Assembly: GCA_024400295.1 (NCBI GenBank)
Contig: JAKSNA010000006.1
Span: 39,925-103,924 of the forward strand
DNA length: 64,000 nucleotides
Direction: 5' to 3'
From: Bacteroidales bacterium
GTDB taxonomy: Bacteria; Bacteroidota; Bacteroidia; Bacteroidales; F082
Shown here: positions 51,456-61,280 of the stretch, one piece after another
Layout of the letters: each line of letters opens with the position of its first letter
Position numbering within the stretch: the stretch's first letter is position 1
Position numbers and translations under genes: made by a program
The notes under the pieces: model-generated
Told to the model about the DNA's origin: nothing
What the model saw: only the letters and a program-made list of their open reading frames with translations
Database searches by the model: none

Positions 51456-53948
51456 TTATTTAAAATCTCCCAGTCGTTTCATTTCATTCAGAACCATCTT
51501 CAGTTCCCCGAAGGTGTAGTCGTCGCCGAGCACGTCACGCGCCGCGCCCAACGCCGCGTCCTGCGTCTCGGTGAAATATTCCACAATCGTGTCGTAATGC
51601 TCCGCCGTCATGAAATCTTTGGCGGAAGCGTAGCCTTTCAATATCATCTCCGCCACATGACCTTGAATCGTTGACAGCACCATGCCACGGCGGTCGGCTA
51701 TCTCTTCAAGCGTAAGTCCTTCATCCATAAGTCCTTTCGTGACAAGAACCGTGTCTTTCAGGTCAAGTTCGATCTTCGACTCCTCGTCGTCGAAGTCCAT
51801 CTTGCTCATTCCTTGGTGTTCGAGTACGATGTTCAAGATGTCCGAGCCGAACCGCTGGATTCTTGTTGAGCCGACCTTGGAGAGCGCCTTCAAATCCTTG
51901 ACCGTTGTCGGTTTTTTCTCGACGATGGCTTGCAGCGTCGTCGTCGGGATGACCCTCGACTCAGGTATCTCAAGCCCGAAGGCGACATCTTCGCGCCATT
52001 TCACCAAGGCGTTGTATAATTTCAGGTCGCTGCCGTAGAACTGACGGCGTTTCAAACTTATGGAAGATTTCTTTTCAAGTTCTTCAGCCTCAACGACTTT
52101 CTTGTTTTTGGTCTCAAGATACGACTTCATCTCGAAACCATCAGCGCAAGCCTCAAGACACGCGCGTTTCACCAAAAGATTCCTCTTCAGCGAGTCAAGC
52201 GCGTCTTTGACATTCTTGTTGACGTCGGCGTTGTCGGTCTGAAACGGCATCTCAAGCACATTCTCCACCGTCGGGATGTTGGAAAGAAAATACGCACAGC
52301 CTTTACGGATACGTTCCTGTAGCTGTAAATTATTGACTATGTTATAATTATCCTGTAAAATCCTCATCATCTGAACCTGAAACTTATCGCCGACTTCGAC
52401 AACATTCTGATGGAAGATCCTCCAAACATCGGGCAGTTCCTTCGATATTACCGACTCGAAACTGCCTTTGTGCATCGAGACGACAGAATTTATCTTGTTC
52501 AGGTCTGTCTCAACATCGTGGAAGTTGAAAAGTTCAAAGAGCATCTCTGCCTCATACTGAATCTTGTTGTATTCGAACTGTTCTTCGTTAGGTTCCATCG
52601 ACGGAATGGCATCGGTGAACTGATTGATTTTCAAGTCGTTGAAAAGACCGTTTTGCGAGAGTTTAGTCTTAAGCACCAATCCGTCGAGGGAGATGCAGCG
52701 GCTCAGCGCGACATAAACCTGTCCGTGTGCGAAGGCGAGGCTCGCATCGAGGATCACGTTTTTGAAAGTGAGGCCCTGACTTTTATGAATCGTTATCGCC
52801 CAAGCCGTTTTCAGCGGAATCTGTGTGAAGCTGCCTATCTCCTTCTCCTCGATCTCCTTCGTGTCCCTGTTTATGTTATATTCAAAGTTCTGCCACGTAA
52901 CCGGCTCAACCTTAATGACTTGGTCATCACATTTCACGAAAAGTCCGTTGTCTTTGTCGTAGCTCACCACCTTCCCGATCTTACCGTTATAATAAAGGTG
53001 TTCGCGTGAGGGGTCGTTTTTCACGAACATCACCTGCGCCCCGACTTTCAGTTCAAGCTCAACCTTTGTAGGAAACGAATACTCCGGAAAAGTCCCAGTC
53101 ACCTTGGCAGTGAAAGTCAAAGCCTTGGTTTTCAAGGCATTGAGTTTGCTTTCGTTTATCTCATCAACCTGACGGTTATGTGTCATCAGGGTGATGAAGC
53201 CATCTTTCTCATCAGGCTCGAAATCAGGTTTATAATGACTGTTAAGGACCGCAAGGCTTTCATTGTCAAGGCAGTTGTTGCGCACTTTATTCAAGATGCT
53301 GATAAACTCGGCATCGGCCTGGCGATAGATGTGTTCGAGTTCGATGCAGTAGTACGGGATATTCTGAAGCACGTGACTGTCAAAGAAATACACCGATTTA
53401 TAATAAGGTTCGAGCAGTTCCCACTCTTCCGGCTTGGCGACGGGTGCGAGCTGGTGGATGTCGCCTATCATCAGGACCTGCACGCCGCCGAACGGCTTGT
53501 TGTTGCGCCGCACGCGCCTCAAGACGGCATCGACAGCGTCAAGGAGGTCGGCACGCACCATCGAGATCTCGTCGATGATGAGCAGGTCGAGCGAGCGGAT
53601 TATCTTCAGCTTCTCCCCGCTGATCTTCTGATAACGTGCTGACTGCGAGCGCATTTGAAGGTCATTGCCGGATTCAAACTTAATATCGGCACCTTCCGGT
53701 ACCTGCGGACCGAACGGCAGCTGGAAGAACGAGTGTATCGTCACCCCGCCGGCGTTGATGGCCGCCACGCCCGTCGGCGCCACAACGACATGCCGTTTGT
53801 ACGTGTCTTTCACGAGGTTACGCAGAAAAGTGGTCTTGCCCGTCCCCGCCTTCCCCGTGAGGAAGATGTTCATGTTAGTGTAACGGACAAACCTATCGAC
53901 CAGCTCAAGCTTAGGATTCTCAATTTTCTGCAACTGCATGACTCTCAT
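51456..53948 (-). CDS. Pif1-like SF1B helicase with HRDC and C-terminal HTH
   Basis: About 830 aa from the ATG at 53948; the longer frame to 53981 begins before the -7 box TAACTTTG (53967-53960). Walker A LTGKAGTGKTTFL (32-39), VAPTGVAAINAGGVTIHSFFQLP, LLIIDEISMVRADLLDAVD, VLMIGDIHQLAP, and motif V/VI TAWAITIHKSQGLTF...VYVALSRC are all Pif1/RecD-type. After about 690 an HRDC-like domain (KLYNALVKWREDVAFGLEIPESRVIPTTTLQAIVEKKPTTVKDL) and a helix-turn-helix (GLTLEEIADRRGMVLSTIQGHV) follow, as in the Bacteroidetes helicases of this kind. Probably acts in DNA repair or replication. Confidence 0.92.
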   Translation of the reverse strand: MRVMQLQKIENPKLELVDRFVRYTNMNIFLTGKAGTGKTTFLRNLVKDTYKRHVVVAPTGVAAINAGGVTIHSFFQLPFGPQVPEGADIKFESGNDLQMRSQSARYQKISGEKLKIIRSLDLLIIDEISMVRADLLDAVDAVLRRVRRNNKPFGGVQVLMIGDIHQLAPVAKPEEWELLEPYYKSVYFFDSHVLQNIPYYCIELEHIYRQADAEFISILNKVRNNCLDNESLAVLNSHYKPDFEPDEKDGFITLMTHNRQVDEINESKLNALKTKALTFTAKVTGTFPEYSFPTKVELELKVGAQVMFVKNDPSREHLYYNGKIGKVVSYDKDNGLFVKCDDQVIKVEPVTWQNFEYNINRDTKEIEEKEIGSFTQIPLKTAWAITIHKSQGLTFKNVILDASLAFAHGQVYVALSRCISLDGLVLKTKLSQNGLFNDLKINQFTDAIPSMEPNEEQFEYNKIQYEAEMLFELFNFHDVETDLNKINSVVSMHKGSFESVISKELPDVWRIFHQNVVEVGDKFQVQMMRILQDNYNIVNNLQLQERIRKGCAYFLSNIPTVENVLEMPFQTDNADVNKNVKDALDSLKRNLLVKRACLEACADGFEMKSYLETKNKKVVEAEELEKKSSISLKRRQFYGSDLKLYNALVKWREDVAFGLEIPESRVIPTTTLQAIVEKKPTTVKDLKALSKVGSTRIQRFGSDILNIVLEHQGMSKMDFDDEESKIELDLKDTVLVTKGLMDEGLTLEEIADRRGMVLSTIQGHVAEMILKGYASAKDFMTAEHYDTIVEYFTETQDAALGAARDVLGDDYTFGELKMVLNEMKRLGDFK

Positions 53949-54161
53949 TTTTTCGGTCACAAAGTTATACATAAAAACCAAATGTGCAGATGATTTTTTT
54001 CTTAAAAGTTTTTATTAAATTTTTGTAAAAAAATTATTAAAAATTTTTTGACACCTCCTTTCATTTTCAAAATTTTATGCCGGAATGACAATGCTGCCGT
54101 TCATATTTTCATCTGTATTTTCCGCATCATAACGAAAAATAGACTATTTTTGCCGCCCGTT

Positions 54162-55076
54162 ATGAAGAACATCTTAAAATCGACGCCGTTTCTGGCGATA
54201 TTAACATGCCTGCTGTGGGGTTCGAGTTTCGTCCCGACGAAGACAGGCCTTCAGTATATGGACGCGCCGCTGCAATTCGCGGGCTACACCTTTGTATTGG
54301 CCGGCATTTTCATGATGCCCTGGGCGAAAGTCGGGAAGCATTATTTCCGGCAGTTCATCGACAACTTCGGCATCATGTTCAAGGTAGCAATATTCTCTAT
54401 CTCAATACTTTACGGCTCATATTACACAGGCATGAAACTCACCGACGGCTCCATCGCCTCGATGATTGTGGGCTGTCAGCCGTTCTTCGTCGCCATCCTC
54501 GCGCATCTCATCCTGAAGAACGAGCACTTCGGCACAAAGAAAATCATCGGGATGGCACTCGGCATCACCGGCATCATCGTGGTAAGCTGGCCCGATTTCG
54601 CCAACATACAAATATTCGGTTTCGCCTCGGCATTGGGAATAATCCTGATTATAATCGACTGTCTTTCAGCGGCCTACGGCAACATCATCGTATCGCAGAT
54701 CGACTTCACGAAAGTTGACATCAAGGTGTTGAACTCAGCGGCCTCGTTGTTGGGAGGCTTGATATTACTGCTTTTCGCCTACCCCATTGAAGGTATGGCG
54801 GCTATTCCGAAAGAACCGGATTTTTACATCTCGCTCGGCGCGATGGTGTTCATCACGGTGGTCACGACAATCATCTGGATGCAGCTGCTCTCGCGGAAAA
54901 ATGTCGAGGTCTCAAGCCTCAATATGTGGAAATTCATCCTTCCGCTTGTCGGCAGCACCGAGAGCTGGCTGTTCCTGAAAGGCGATAATCCAAACGCGTA
55001 TTCCATTGCGGGACTGATAGTCATCACCGCGTCGCTGCTGATTTTCTTCGGTGATAAAAAGAAAAAAGTCAATTAA
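54162..55076 (+). CDS. EamA-family (DMT) transporter
   Basis: 304 aa inner-membrane protein with about ten hydrophobic helices in two halves, each an EamA repeat: first with ILTCLLWGSSFVPTKTGLQYM and GSIASMIVGCQPFFVAILAHLILKNEHFGTKKIIGMALGITGI; second with DCLSAAYGNIIVSQID and IWMQLLSRKNVEVSSLNMWKFILPLVGS. Substrate unknown; family members export metabolites or amino acids. I use the ATG at 54162, ten bases past the -7 box TATTTTTG (54145-54152). Its end overlaps the convergent hemW end by 8 bases. Confidence 0.9.
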   Translation: MKNILKSTPFLAILTCLLWGSSFVPTKTGLQYMDAPLQFAGYTFVLAGIFMMPWAKVGKHYFRQFIDNFGIMFKVAIFSISILYGSYYTGMKLTDGSIASMIVGCQPFFVAILAHLILKNEHFGTKKIIGMALGITGIIVVSWPDFANIQIFGFASALGIILIIIDCLSAAYGNIIVSQIDFTKVDIKVLNSAASLLGGLILLLFAYPIEGMAAIPKEPDFYISLGAMVFITVVTTIIWMQLLSRKNVEVSSLNMWKFILPLVGSTESWLFLKGDNPNAYSIAGLIVITASLLIFFGDKKKKVN

Positions 55077-56208
55077 AAAACAGCTCCGCCGCGATGCCGT
55101 CGGCGAAAAGCATTCCGTTTTCGGTCAAAGCGTAACAGCTTCCTTTCCTGACAAGACGGCCGTCTCTCAGATAAGGGACGATGTTTTTCTCAAAATATAT
55201 CCTGTATTTCTCGCCGAAGTTCCTGCTGATGACCCCGGCGTCGCAGCCCCAACGCGTCCTCAACGAAGTCATCACGTATTCGTTGTAACGGTCGTCAGAA
55301 GTGAGGACTTCCTTCTCGAACCAGTTCATCTTCAATGAGTTCGGAAATTCATTTATCAGTTTGCAATATTCCGTCACGCTGGCGGTGTTCCATTGCCTTG
55401 AGGCGCCGTCGAACGAGTGCGCCGACGGACCGAGGCCGAGGTATTTCACGCCGATCCAATACGAACGGTTATGCCGCGAGTGATGTCCCGGCTTCGCGAA
55501 GTTGGAGATCTCGTAATGTTCAAAGCCTTCATTTTCAGCGCGTTCCACGAGCATCTCATAATGCCGTATCATGGCATCTTCGTCAACGGGAGCAGCGACG
55601 CCCCTGCTGATACGTTGCCCGAGAGCTGTCTTCGGCTCGATTGTCAGCGCGTACGCCGAGAGGTGGTTGATGCCTTTCGAGAAGAAAATGTCAAGGTTCG
55701 CCGCCCATTTCTCTTCCGTCAAGGTGGGGATGCCGTAAATCAGATCCATCGTGACTTCCTGAAAACCAGTCTCGTTAGCCCAATCCAAGACCTGAAGCGC
55801 GTGCTTCGAATCGTGTTTCCTGCTCAGATATTGAAGGTCGTCGTCATGGAAACTCTGTATCCCGACGCTCAAGCGGTTTATCCCGATAGTGTTAAAATCT
55901 TTTAACAACTCCTTCGAGACAGTGTCGGGGTTCGCCTCAAGCGTGATTTCGGCATCTCCGGAAATGTTAAAATTTTTATACAAAACATCGAGAACAGACT
56001 GCATCTCATCGGGTTTCAGGATGGAAGGAGTGCCGCCGCCGAAATAGACCGTTTCGACCTCCTCATTGATATATGACTTCCTGATGACAGCCTCTTTTTT
56101 CAAAGCATCAAGAAAATCAGCACGTTGCTTCCCGTTGACGACCGAGAAGAAGTTGCAGTAAGCGCATTTGCTCTTGCAGAAAGGGATATGAATGTAAATT
56201 CCAGCCAT
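55069..56208 (-). CDS. hemW: HemW-like radical SAM heme chaperone
   Basis: 379 aa. Cluster motif Cys11-x3-Cys15-x2-Cys18 (PFCKSKCAYCNF); the residue two after the third Cys is Phe, as in HemW, not the extra Cys of coproporphyrinogen dehydrogenase HemN. Also VYFGGGTPSIL (SAM-binding GGG) , ITLEANPDT, INRLSVGIQSF, and a C-terminal HemN_C region with MTSLRTRWG. HemW inserts heme into respiratory enzymes in other bacteria. Often misannotated as HemN. Confidence 0.93.
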   Translation of the reverse strand: MAGIYIHIPFCKSKCAYCNFFSVVNGKQRADFLDALKKEAVIRKSYINEEVETVYFGGGTPSILKPDEMQSVLDVLYKNFNISGDAEITLEANPDTVSKELLKDFNTIGINRLSVGIQSFHDDDLQYLSRKHDSKHALQVLDWANETGFQEVTMDLIYGIPTLTEEKWAANLDIFFSKGINHLSAYALTIEPKTALGQRISRGVAAPVDEDAMIRHYEMLVERAENEGFEHYEISNFAKPGHHSRHNRSYWIGVKYLGLGPSAHSFDGASRQWNTASVTEYCKLINEFPNSLKMNWFEKEVLTSDDRYNEYVMTSLRTRWGCDAGVISRNFGEKYRIYFEKNIVPYLRDGRLVRKGSCYALTENGMLFADGIAAELFFN

Positions 56209-56295
56209 GCCGCAAAAGTAGGAATTTTTTTGATTGTTATACGCCTGTTACGTTTTATTTATTATTTTTGCAGTTTAATTCAAAAAATAACGAAT

Positions 56296-57177
56296 ATGCT
56301 TAAAAATCTACAAAACTTCAGAAAAATCGCAGTCACGATGATTGCGATGTTTGCAATTTCTCTTGGTGTCAACTCACAGAATTACTGGTATGTGAGAGGT
56401 GAATACACGTTCAGTCCGCCGTTGCCTCAGGGTACGTTCGAGATGGGGTTTGAAGACGGCAACAACGTAACTGTTGACGGCATTGAATACACTGAAATCG
56501 TCAGCTGGTGGGATGGGATTTACGGCCCTGTCGAGGAAGGCATCTACAGAGTTGACGGCAATCAGGTTTATTTCCGCCCGTGGCTCGCCTACCGTGACGT
56601 TTACGGAGAGGAAGTGCTTCTCTATGACTACGACCTTGAAGAAGGCGATTTCTTCCACGACGACGACGAGCATCCGATGCAGGTGACTTCGGTGACAACG
56701 ATCATCGACAACAACGGCGTTGAGAGAAAGAAATGGGAGTTCTCGTTCATGCAGCTCCCGGAAGAGACGGAATATTGGATCGAAGGCGTGGGCAGCAGCC
56801 GCGGCTTCCTCAACGTCGGTGTCTATGAACCTGGCGACGAGGGCGAAGTGTTCGACCTCCTCTGCATGCACAACGGCGACAATGTCATCTATATAGACCC
56901 GGATTTCAACACATGCGACATCGACGAAATCGAGGAAAATACCGTGGCAGACAGCTTCGACATCTTCCCGAATCCAGCCAATGAAACCGTTAAGATCCTG
57001 AATGACAGCAATTTGTCAATCACAAACATCGAGGTCATCGACATGCTTGGTCGCAGCGTTGTTTGCGTAGAGGACGGCGATGAAATCAACGTCTCGGAAC
57101 TTCCTCAAGGCGAATATTTCGTAAAGATCAACGCAAGCGATAATGTTATCATAAAGAAACTTTTTGTTAACAGATAA
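56296..57177 (+). CDS. Secreted protein with type IX secretion C-terminal domain
   Basis: 293 aa from the ATG at 56296. Signal peptide (about 1-27, GVNSQ), a beta-rich acidic middle (EEGIYRVDGNQVYFRPWLAYRD, LLYDYDLEEGDFFHDDDEHP), and a C-terminal domain of about 75 residues beginning DSFDIFPNPANETVKIL and ending GEYFVKINASDNVIIKKLFVNR, the Por secretion-tail pattern used for export by PorV/PorU and anchoring or release at the surface. Function of the middle part unknown; similar proteins are common in Bacteroidales. The M49-like gene begins 12 bases after it, so both share a transcript. Confidence 0.88.
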   Translation: MLKNLQNFRKIAVTMIAMFAISLGVNSQNYWYVRGEYTFSPPLPQGTFEMGFEDGNNVTVDGIEYTEIVSWWDGIYGPVEEGIYRVDGNQVYFRPWLAYRDVYGEEVLLYDYDLEEGDFFHDDDEHPMQVTSVTTIIDNNGVERKKWEFSFMQLPEETEYWIEGVGSSRGFLNVGVYEPGDEGEVFDLLCMHNGDNVIYIDPDFNTCDIDEIEENTVADSFDIFPNPANETVKILNDSNLSITNIEVIDMLGRSVVCVEDGDEINVSELPQGEYFVKINASDNVIIKKLFVNR

Positions 57178-57188
57178 GAGATAATCCT

Positions 57189-58847
57189 ATGAAAATAAGA
57201 CACATAATCATGGCTACAGCCATTTCAGCGGCACTCGTGAGCTGCGGCGACGAACCGAAACAAGAGGCTTGCAACGAACAGCAGGCCTGCCAGGAGAACT
57301 ACGAAGCCCTCGCCAACCAATATGCGAAGGTGACTCTGACAAGCAACATCGACCATCTCTCGGCTAACGAGAAAGAGATGCTCGGCTACCTCTTCGAGGC
57401 CGGTAAAATCATGGACGACATCTTCTGGACAGAGAACCTCGGCGGTGACAGGGACGAGTTCCTGAGCAAGATCGAAGACCCGAACGCACGCAAGTTCGCT
57501 GAGATCAACTACGGCCCGTGGGATCAGCTCGACGGCCTCCGCAGCTTCATCCCTGGCTACGGCAAGATGCCAGCCGGCGCCGGTTTCTACCCGACCGACA
57601 TGACAAAGGAAGAGTTCGAGGCATGGGACAACCCCGACAAGACAAGCCTCTACACCCTTGTGCGCCGCGATGAAGACGGACAGCTCTACACCGTGTGGTT
57701 CCACGAGGCATACAAAGAACAGATCGAGAAAGCAGCCGGCCTTCTCATGAAAGCCTCCGACCTTGCCGGCGACAAGGAGTTTGCCGAATATCTCAGACTC
57801 AGGGCGAATGCTTTGCTCACAGACGACTATTTCGAGTCAGACATGGCATGGATGAACGTCCGCAACAACAACGTCGATTTCGTCATCGGACCTATCGAGA
57901 ACTATGTCGATGCACTTTACGGCTACAAGGCAGCACACGAGTCGTTCATATTAATAAAGGACCTCGATTGGAGCGCACAGCTCGCACGTTACGCGGCGTT
58001 GCTGCCTGAGCTTCAGACCAAGCTGCCGGTCCCTGCCGAATACAAGAAAGAGAAACCAGGCACCGACGCCGACCTCGCCGTCTATGACGTGGTGTTCTAC
58101 GGCGGCGACTGCAACATGGGCTCAAAGACCATCGCCATCAACCTGCCTAACGACGAGAAGGTGCAGCTTCAGAAAGGCACACGCAAGCTCCAGCTCAAGA
58201 ACGCGATGCAGGCAAAGTTCGACCAGATTGTCATGCCTATCTCAAACGTCCTTATGACAGAGGCGTCACGCCCGAACATCAAGTTCGACGCTTTCTTCGC
58301 CAACGTGATGTTCCACGAGGTGGCACACGGCCTCGGTATCAAGAACACGCTCAACGGACAAGGCACTGTGCGTCACGCACTTAAAGAACAATACTCAGCC
58401 ATCGAAGAGGCAAAAGCCGACGTCCTCGGACTGTTCCTCGTCACAAAGCTCTCAGAGATGGGCGAATACACCAACACGACACTCGAAGAAAACTACACGA
58501 CCTTCATGGCGGGCATCTTCCGCTCGGTGCGTTTCGGCGCGGCATCGGCACACGGCAAGGCCAACATGCTGACTTTCAATTTCCTTGAGAGAGAAGGCGC
58601 ATTCACACGCAACGCCGACGGCCTCTATGCCATCGACTTCCCGAAGATGAAGGCGGCCATCGAGAAACTCGGCGGCGAGATCCTCAAGGCCGAAGGCGAC
58701 GGCAGCTACGAGTTCGTGAAAGAATGGATCGCCAAAGACGGCGTCATCAGACCTGCACTCCAGGCCGACCTCGACAAGGTCAACAGCCTCGGCATCCCGA
58801 AGGACATCTGGTACGAGATGGGAATGGAGTTTTTGGAGGAGAGATGA
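57189..58847 (+). CDS. M49-like zinc peptidase (DPP III-related) lipoprotein
   Basis: 552 aa. Lipobox AALVSC (Cys19) predicts a lipoprotein. Zinc site: HEVAH at 376-380 with downstream EEAKAD (Glu406/Glu407), as in the bacterial M49-like group. Classical DPP III has HExxxGH, one residue longer; here it is a plain HExxH, seen in relatives whose activity is less certain. The large N-terminal part (GPWDQLDGLRSFIPGYG and on to GAGFYP) is also family-typical. Expected at the periplasmic or outer face, next to a T9SS cargo and a DPP7-type peptidase, consistent with peptide digestion. Confidence 0.85.
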   Translation: MKIRHIIMATAISAALVSCGDEPKQEACNEQQACQENYEALANQYAKVTLTSNIDHLSANEKEMLGYLFEAGKIMDDIFWTENLGGDRDEFLSKIEDPNARKFAEINYGPWDQLDGLRSFIPGYGKMPAGAGFYPTDMTKEEFEAWDNPDKTSLYTLVRRDEDGQLYTVWFHEAYKEQIEKAAGLLMKASDLAGDKEFAEYLRLRANALLTDDYFESDMAWMNVRNNNVDFVIGPIENYVDALYGYKAAHESFILIKDLDWSAQLARYAALLPELQTKLPVPAEYKKEKPGTDADLAVYDVVFYGGDCNMGSKTIAINLPNDEKVQLQKGTRKLQLKNAMQAKFDQIVMPISNVLMTEASRPNIKFDAFFANVMFHEVAHGLGIKNTLNGQGTVRHALKEQYSAIEEAKADVLGLFLVTKLSEMGEYTNTTLEENYTTFMAGIFRSVRFGAASAHGKANMLTFNFLEREGAFTRNADGLYAIDFPKMKAAIEKLGGEILKAEGDGSYEFVKEWIAKDGVIRPALQADLDKVNSLGIPKDIWYEMGMEFLEER

Positions 58848-58877
58848 AAGAGGAGAGTTAAAAGAGAATAGAACGAT

Positions 58878-58903
58878 AACCGCATAGCGGTTCCATATCC
58901 GTA
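58878..58903. repeat. Short palindromic repeat before the S46 gene (copy at 13139-13164)
   Basis: AACCG...CGGTT hairpin followed by CCATATCCGTA, 26 bases, differing from the ridA copy in three central bases that do not affect the stem. Confidence 0.7.
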
Positions 58904-58928
58904 ACAACAGTAAAAATATTAATACAAA

Positions 58929-61148
58929 ATGAAAAAAGCATCATTGTTTTTCGCCCTCGTCTTTGCTATGATGGGCATCGTCCGTGCCGACGAAGGCATG
59001 TGGCTCCCGATGTTTGTGGAACGCCTCAACTACGTTGACATGCAGAAAATGGGCCTCCAGCTCACCCCAGAAGAGCTTTACAGCATCAACAACAGCAGCC
59101 TTAAAGACGCCATCGTCGGCCTCTCGAACGGCGACAAGCCACGCGGTTTCTTCTGCACAGGCGAGATCGTGTCGGAGAACAGCCTTCTCTTCACCAACCA
59201 TCACTGCGGCTACAGCTCAATTGCAGCCCTCTCGACAGTGGAGCACGACTACCTCAACGAAGGCTTCTGGGCAAGAAACTACAGCGAGGAGCTTCCCGCT
59301 GAAGGCATCAGCGCCTCATTCCTCGTCAGAATGGAAGACGTGACAGAACAGATCCTCGGCGTCGTCAACGACACGATGGACTGGGCGGCACGCCAGAAGG
59401 CCATCAACGCAAAGGCGAAGGAACTCGAAGCGGCCGCCTCTGAAGACGGCAGACTCAACCCCGTCGTCAAAGGCTTCTTCGAAGGCAACGAATACTACAT
59501 GTTCGTCTATAAGACATACACCGATGTCCGCCTCGTCGGGACAGCACCACAGTCGATAGGCAAGTTCGGCGGCGACACCGACAACTGGATGTGGCCCCGT
59601 CACACCTGCGACTTCAGCGTGTTCCGCGTCTATGCCGATGCCAACGGCGAACCGGCAGCTTTCTCGGCCAACAACAAACCGCTCACCCCGAAGCATCACC
59701 TCCCGATCAGCCTCGACGGAGTGCAGCAGGACGACTTCACGATGATCTGGGGCTTCCCGGGCTCGACAGAACGTTACATGACATCTTACGGCATCAACTA
59801 CAACGTTGACACATTCTACCCGATTGTCCACGACGTCTTCAAAGCCGAGACCGATGTCATGGATGAATACATGATGGTTGACCAGGCCGTCAACATCAGC
59901 TACGCCGACAACAAGGCCGGCCTCGCCAACACATGGAAGAACTTCGAAGGCCAGATGAAGATGCTGCGCAAGAACAAGGTCGCCGAACGCAAGGCCGAAC
60001 TCGAAGCCGAATTCACGGCATGGGTCAACGCAAGCGACGACCGCAAGGCAGAATACGGCGAGGTGCTCGGAACTCTCGAAGCCATGTACAGACAGCTAAA
60101 CGAACTCTCAGGCACATTATACTACCCGAACTTCGTGAGCCAGCTCAACCCGATGGCAATGGCAGCCGAATTTGTTGAATATGCCACAATCATGGCTGAC
60201 AAGGAATCCAAGAAAGAAGACAAGGCGGCCGCAGCGGAGGCACTGAAAGCCATCGACACCGACGCGATGTTCGCAGGTCTTGACGCACGCGTCGAGAAGA
60301 AGATGCTCGTCGAAGTCCTCAAGATCTACGGCAAACAGTTCGCGACGGAAGAACTCCCAACCTCAATGCAGAAACTCCTCAAGAAATACAAAGGCGACTG
60401 GGCAGCACTCGCAAACGACGTCTATGACAACTCAATGTTCAGCAACGCCGAGAGCATGAAGACATTCATCGAGAAGCCAAACGTGAAGAAACTCGCGAAA
60501 GACCCGGCGTTCCAGCTCATGAGCGGCATGGTGGAACAGATCTATTCCGTCGTCCCTGCCTACAGAATGGCGAACATGGTCATCAGCGAGAACAACCATC
60601 TCTTCGTGAAAGGCCTTCGCGAGTTCTACGCGGAGACACAGCCAGGCAAGGTCCTCTATCCGGATGCAAACTCAACACTCAGAATGAGTTACGGCTCGGT
60701 GAAAGACTACCAGCCAGCCGATGCCATCTCATACGACTACGTCTGCACAGCCAACGGCGTCATCGAGAAATACATCCCGGGCGACTTCGAGTTCGACTCA
60801 CCGAAACGACTCATCGAACTCATCGAGAAGAGAGACTTCGGGCAGTATGCCGACAAGAACGGCGAGCTCATCACATGCTTCCTCTCGACCAACGACATCA
60901 CCGGCGGCAACTCGGGCAGCCCTATCATGAACGGCAAGGGCGAACTCATCGGCCTCGCCTTCGACGGCAACTGGGAAGCAATGAGCGGCGATGTCAATTT
61001 CGAGCCAACACTCCAGAGAACCATCAACGTTGACATCCGCTACGTGCTGTTCATCATCGACAAGCTCTCCGGCGCAACCAACCTCATCGACGAACTCGAC
61101 ATCCACAAGGCAATGCCGGAGCCGATCAGAGTTGAAGACGCAGAGTAA
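58929..61148 (+). CDS. dpp7: S46-family dipeptidyl peptidase, DPP7 type
   Basis: 739 aa exported serine peptidase that cuts dipeptides from N-termini. Signal peptide (1-20, GIVRAD). Triad can be placed: His92 (TNHHCG), Asp228 (RHTCDFSVFR), Ser662 (GGNSGSP). The residue 18 after the Ser, which sets P1 choice in the family, is Gly680 (AFDGNWE), as in DPP7 (hydrophobic P1), not Arg as in the Asp/Glu-specific DPP11. Also QSIGKFGGDTDNWMWPRH and RTINVDIRYVLF. Nearly the same sequence is repeated 3009 bases downstream. Followed by a TTAAAG-rich repeat. Confidence 0.96.
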   Translation: MKKASLFFALVFAMMGIVRADEGMWLPMFVERLNYVDMQKMGLQLTPEELYSINNSSLKDAIVGLSNGDKPRGFFCTGEIVSENSLLFTNHHCGYSSIAALSTVEHDYLNEGFWARNYSEELPAEGISASFLVRMEDVTEQILGVVNDTMDWAARQKAINAKAKELEAAASEDGRLNPVVKGFFEGNEYYMFVYKTYTDVRLVGTAPQSIGKFGGDTDNWMWPRHTCDFSVFRVYADANGEPAAFSANNKPLTPKHHLPISLDGVQQDDFTMIWGFPGSTERYMTSYGINYNVDTFYPIVHDVFKAETDVMDEYMMVDQAVNISYADNKAGLANTWKNFEGQMKMLRKNKVAERKAELEAEFTAWVNASDDRKAEYGEVLGTLEAMYRQLNELSGTLYYPNFVSQLNPMAMAAEFVEYATIMADKESKKEDKAAAAEALKAIDTDAMFAGLDARVEKKMLVEVLKIYGKQFATEELPTSMQKLLKKYKGDWAALANDVYDNSMFSNAESMKTFIEKPNVKKLAKDPAFQLMSGMVEQIYSVVPAYRMANMVISENNHLFVKGLREFYAETQPGKVLYPDANSTLRMSYGSVKDYQPADAISYDYVCTANGVIEKYIPGDFEFDSPKRLIELIEKRDFGQYADKNGELITCFLSTNDITGGNSGSPIMNGKGELIGLAFDGNWEAMSGDVNFEPTLQRTINVDIRYVLFIIDKLSGATNLIDELDIHKAMPEPIRVEDAE

Positions 61149-61280
61149 GAGTTAAAAGATTATAGATTAAAGATTAAAGATTAAAGGGCGCGAGGCGACG
61201 GTGGTTTGCTTCGCGCTTTTTTATTTTTCATCCCACCTTCTGTAATAAAATTTGTTACTTTTGCACAAATTACAAAATAC

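Noticed and set aside
55069..56208. HemN (coproporphyrinogen III dehydrogenase)
   Set aside because: The cluster motif ends CNF, not CxC; HemW fits.
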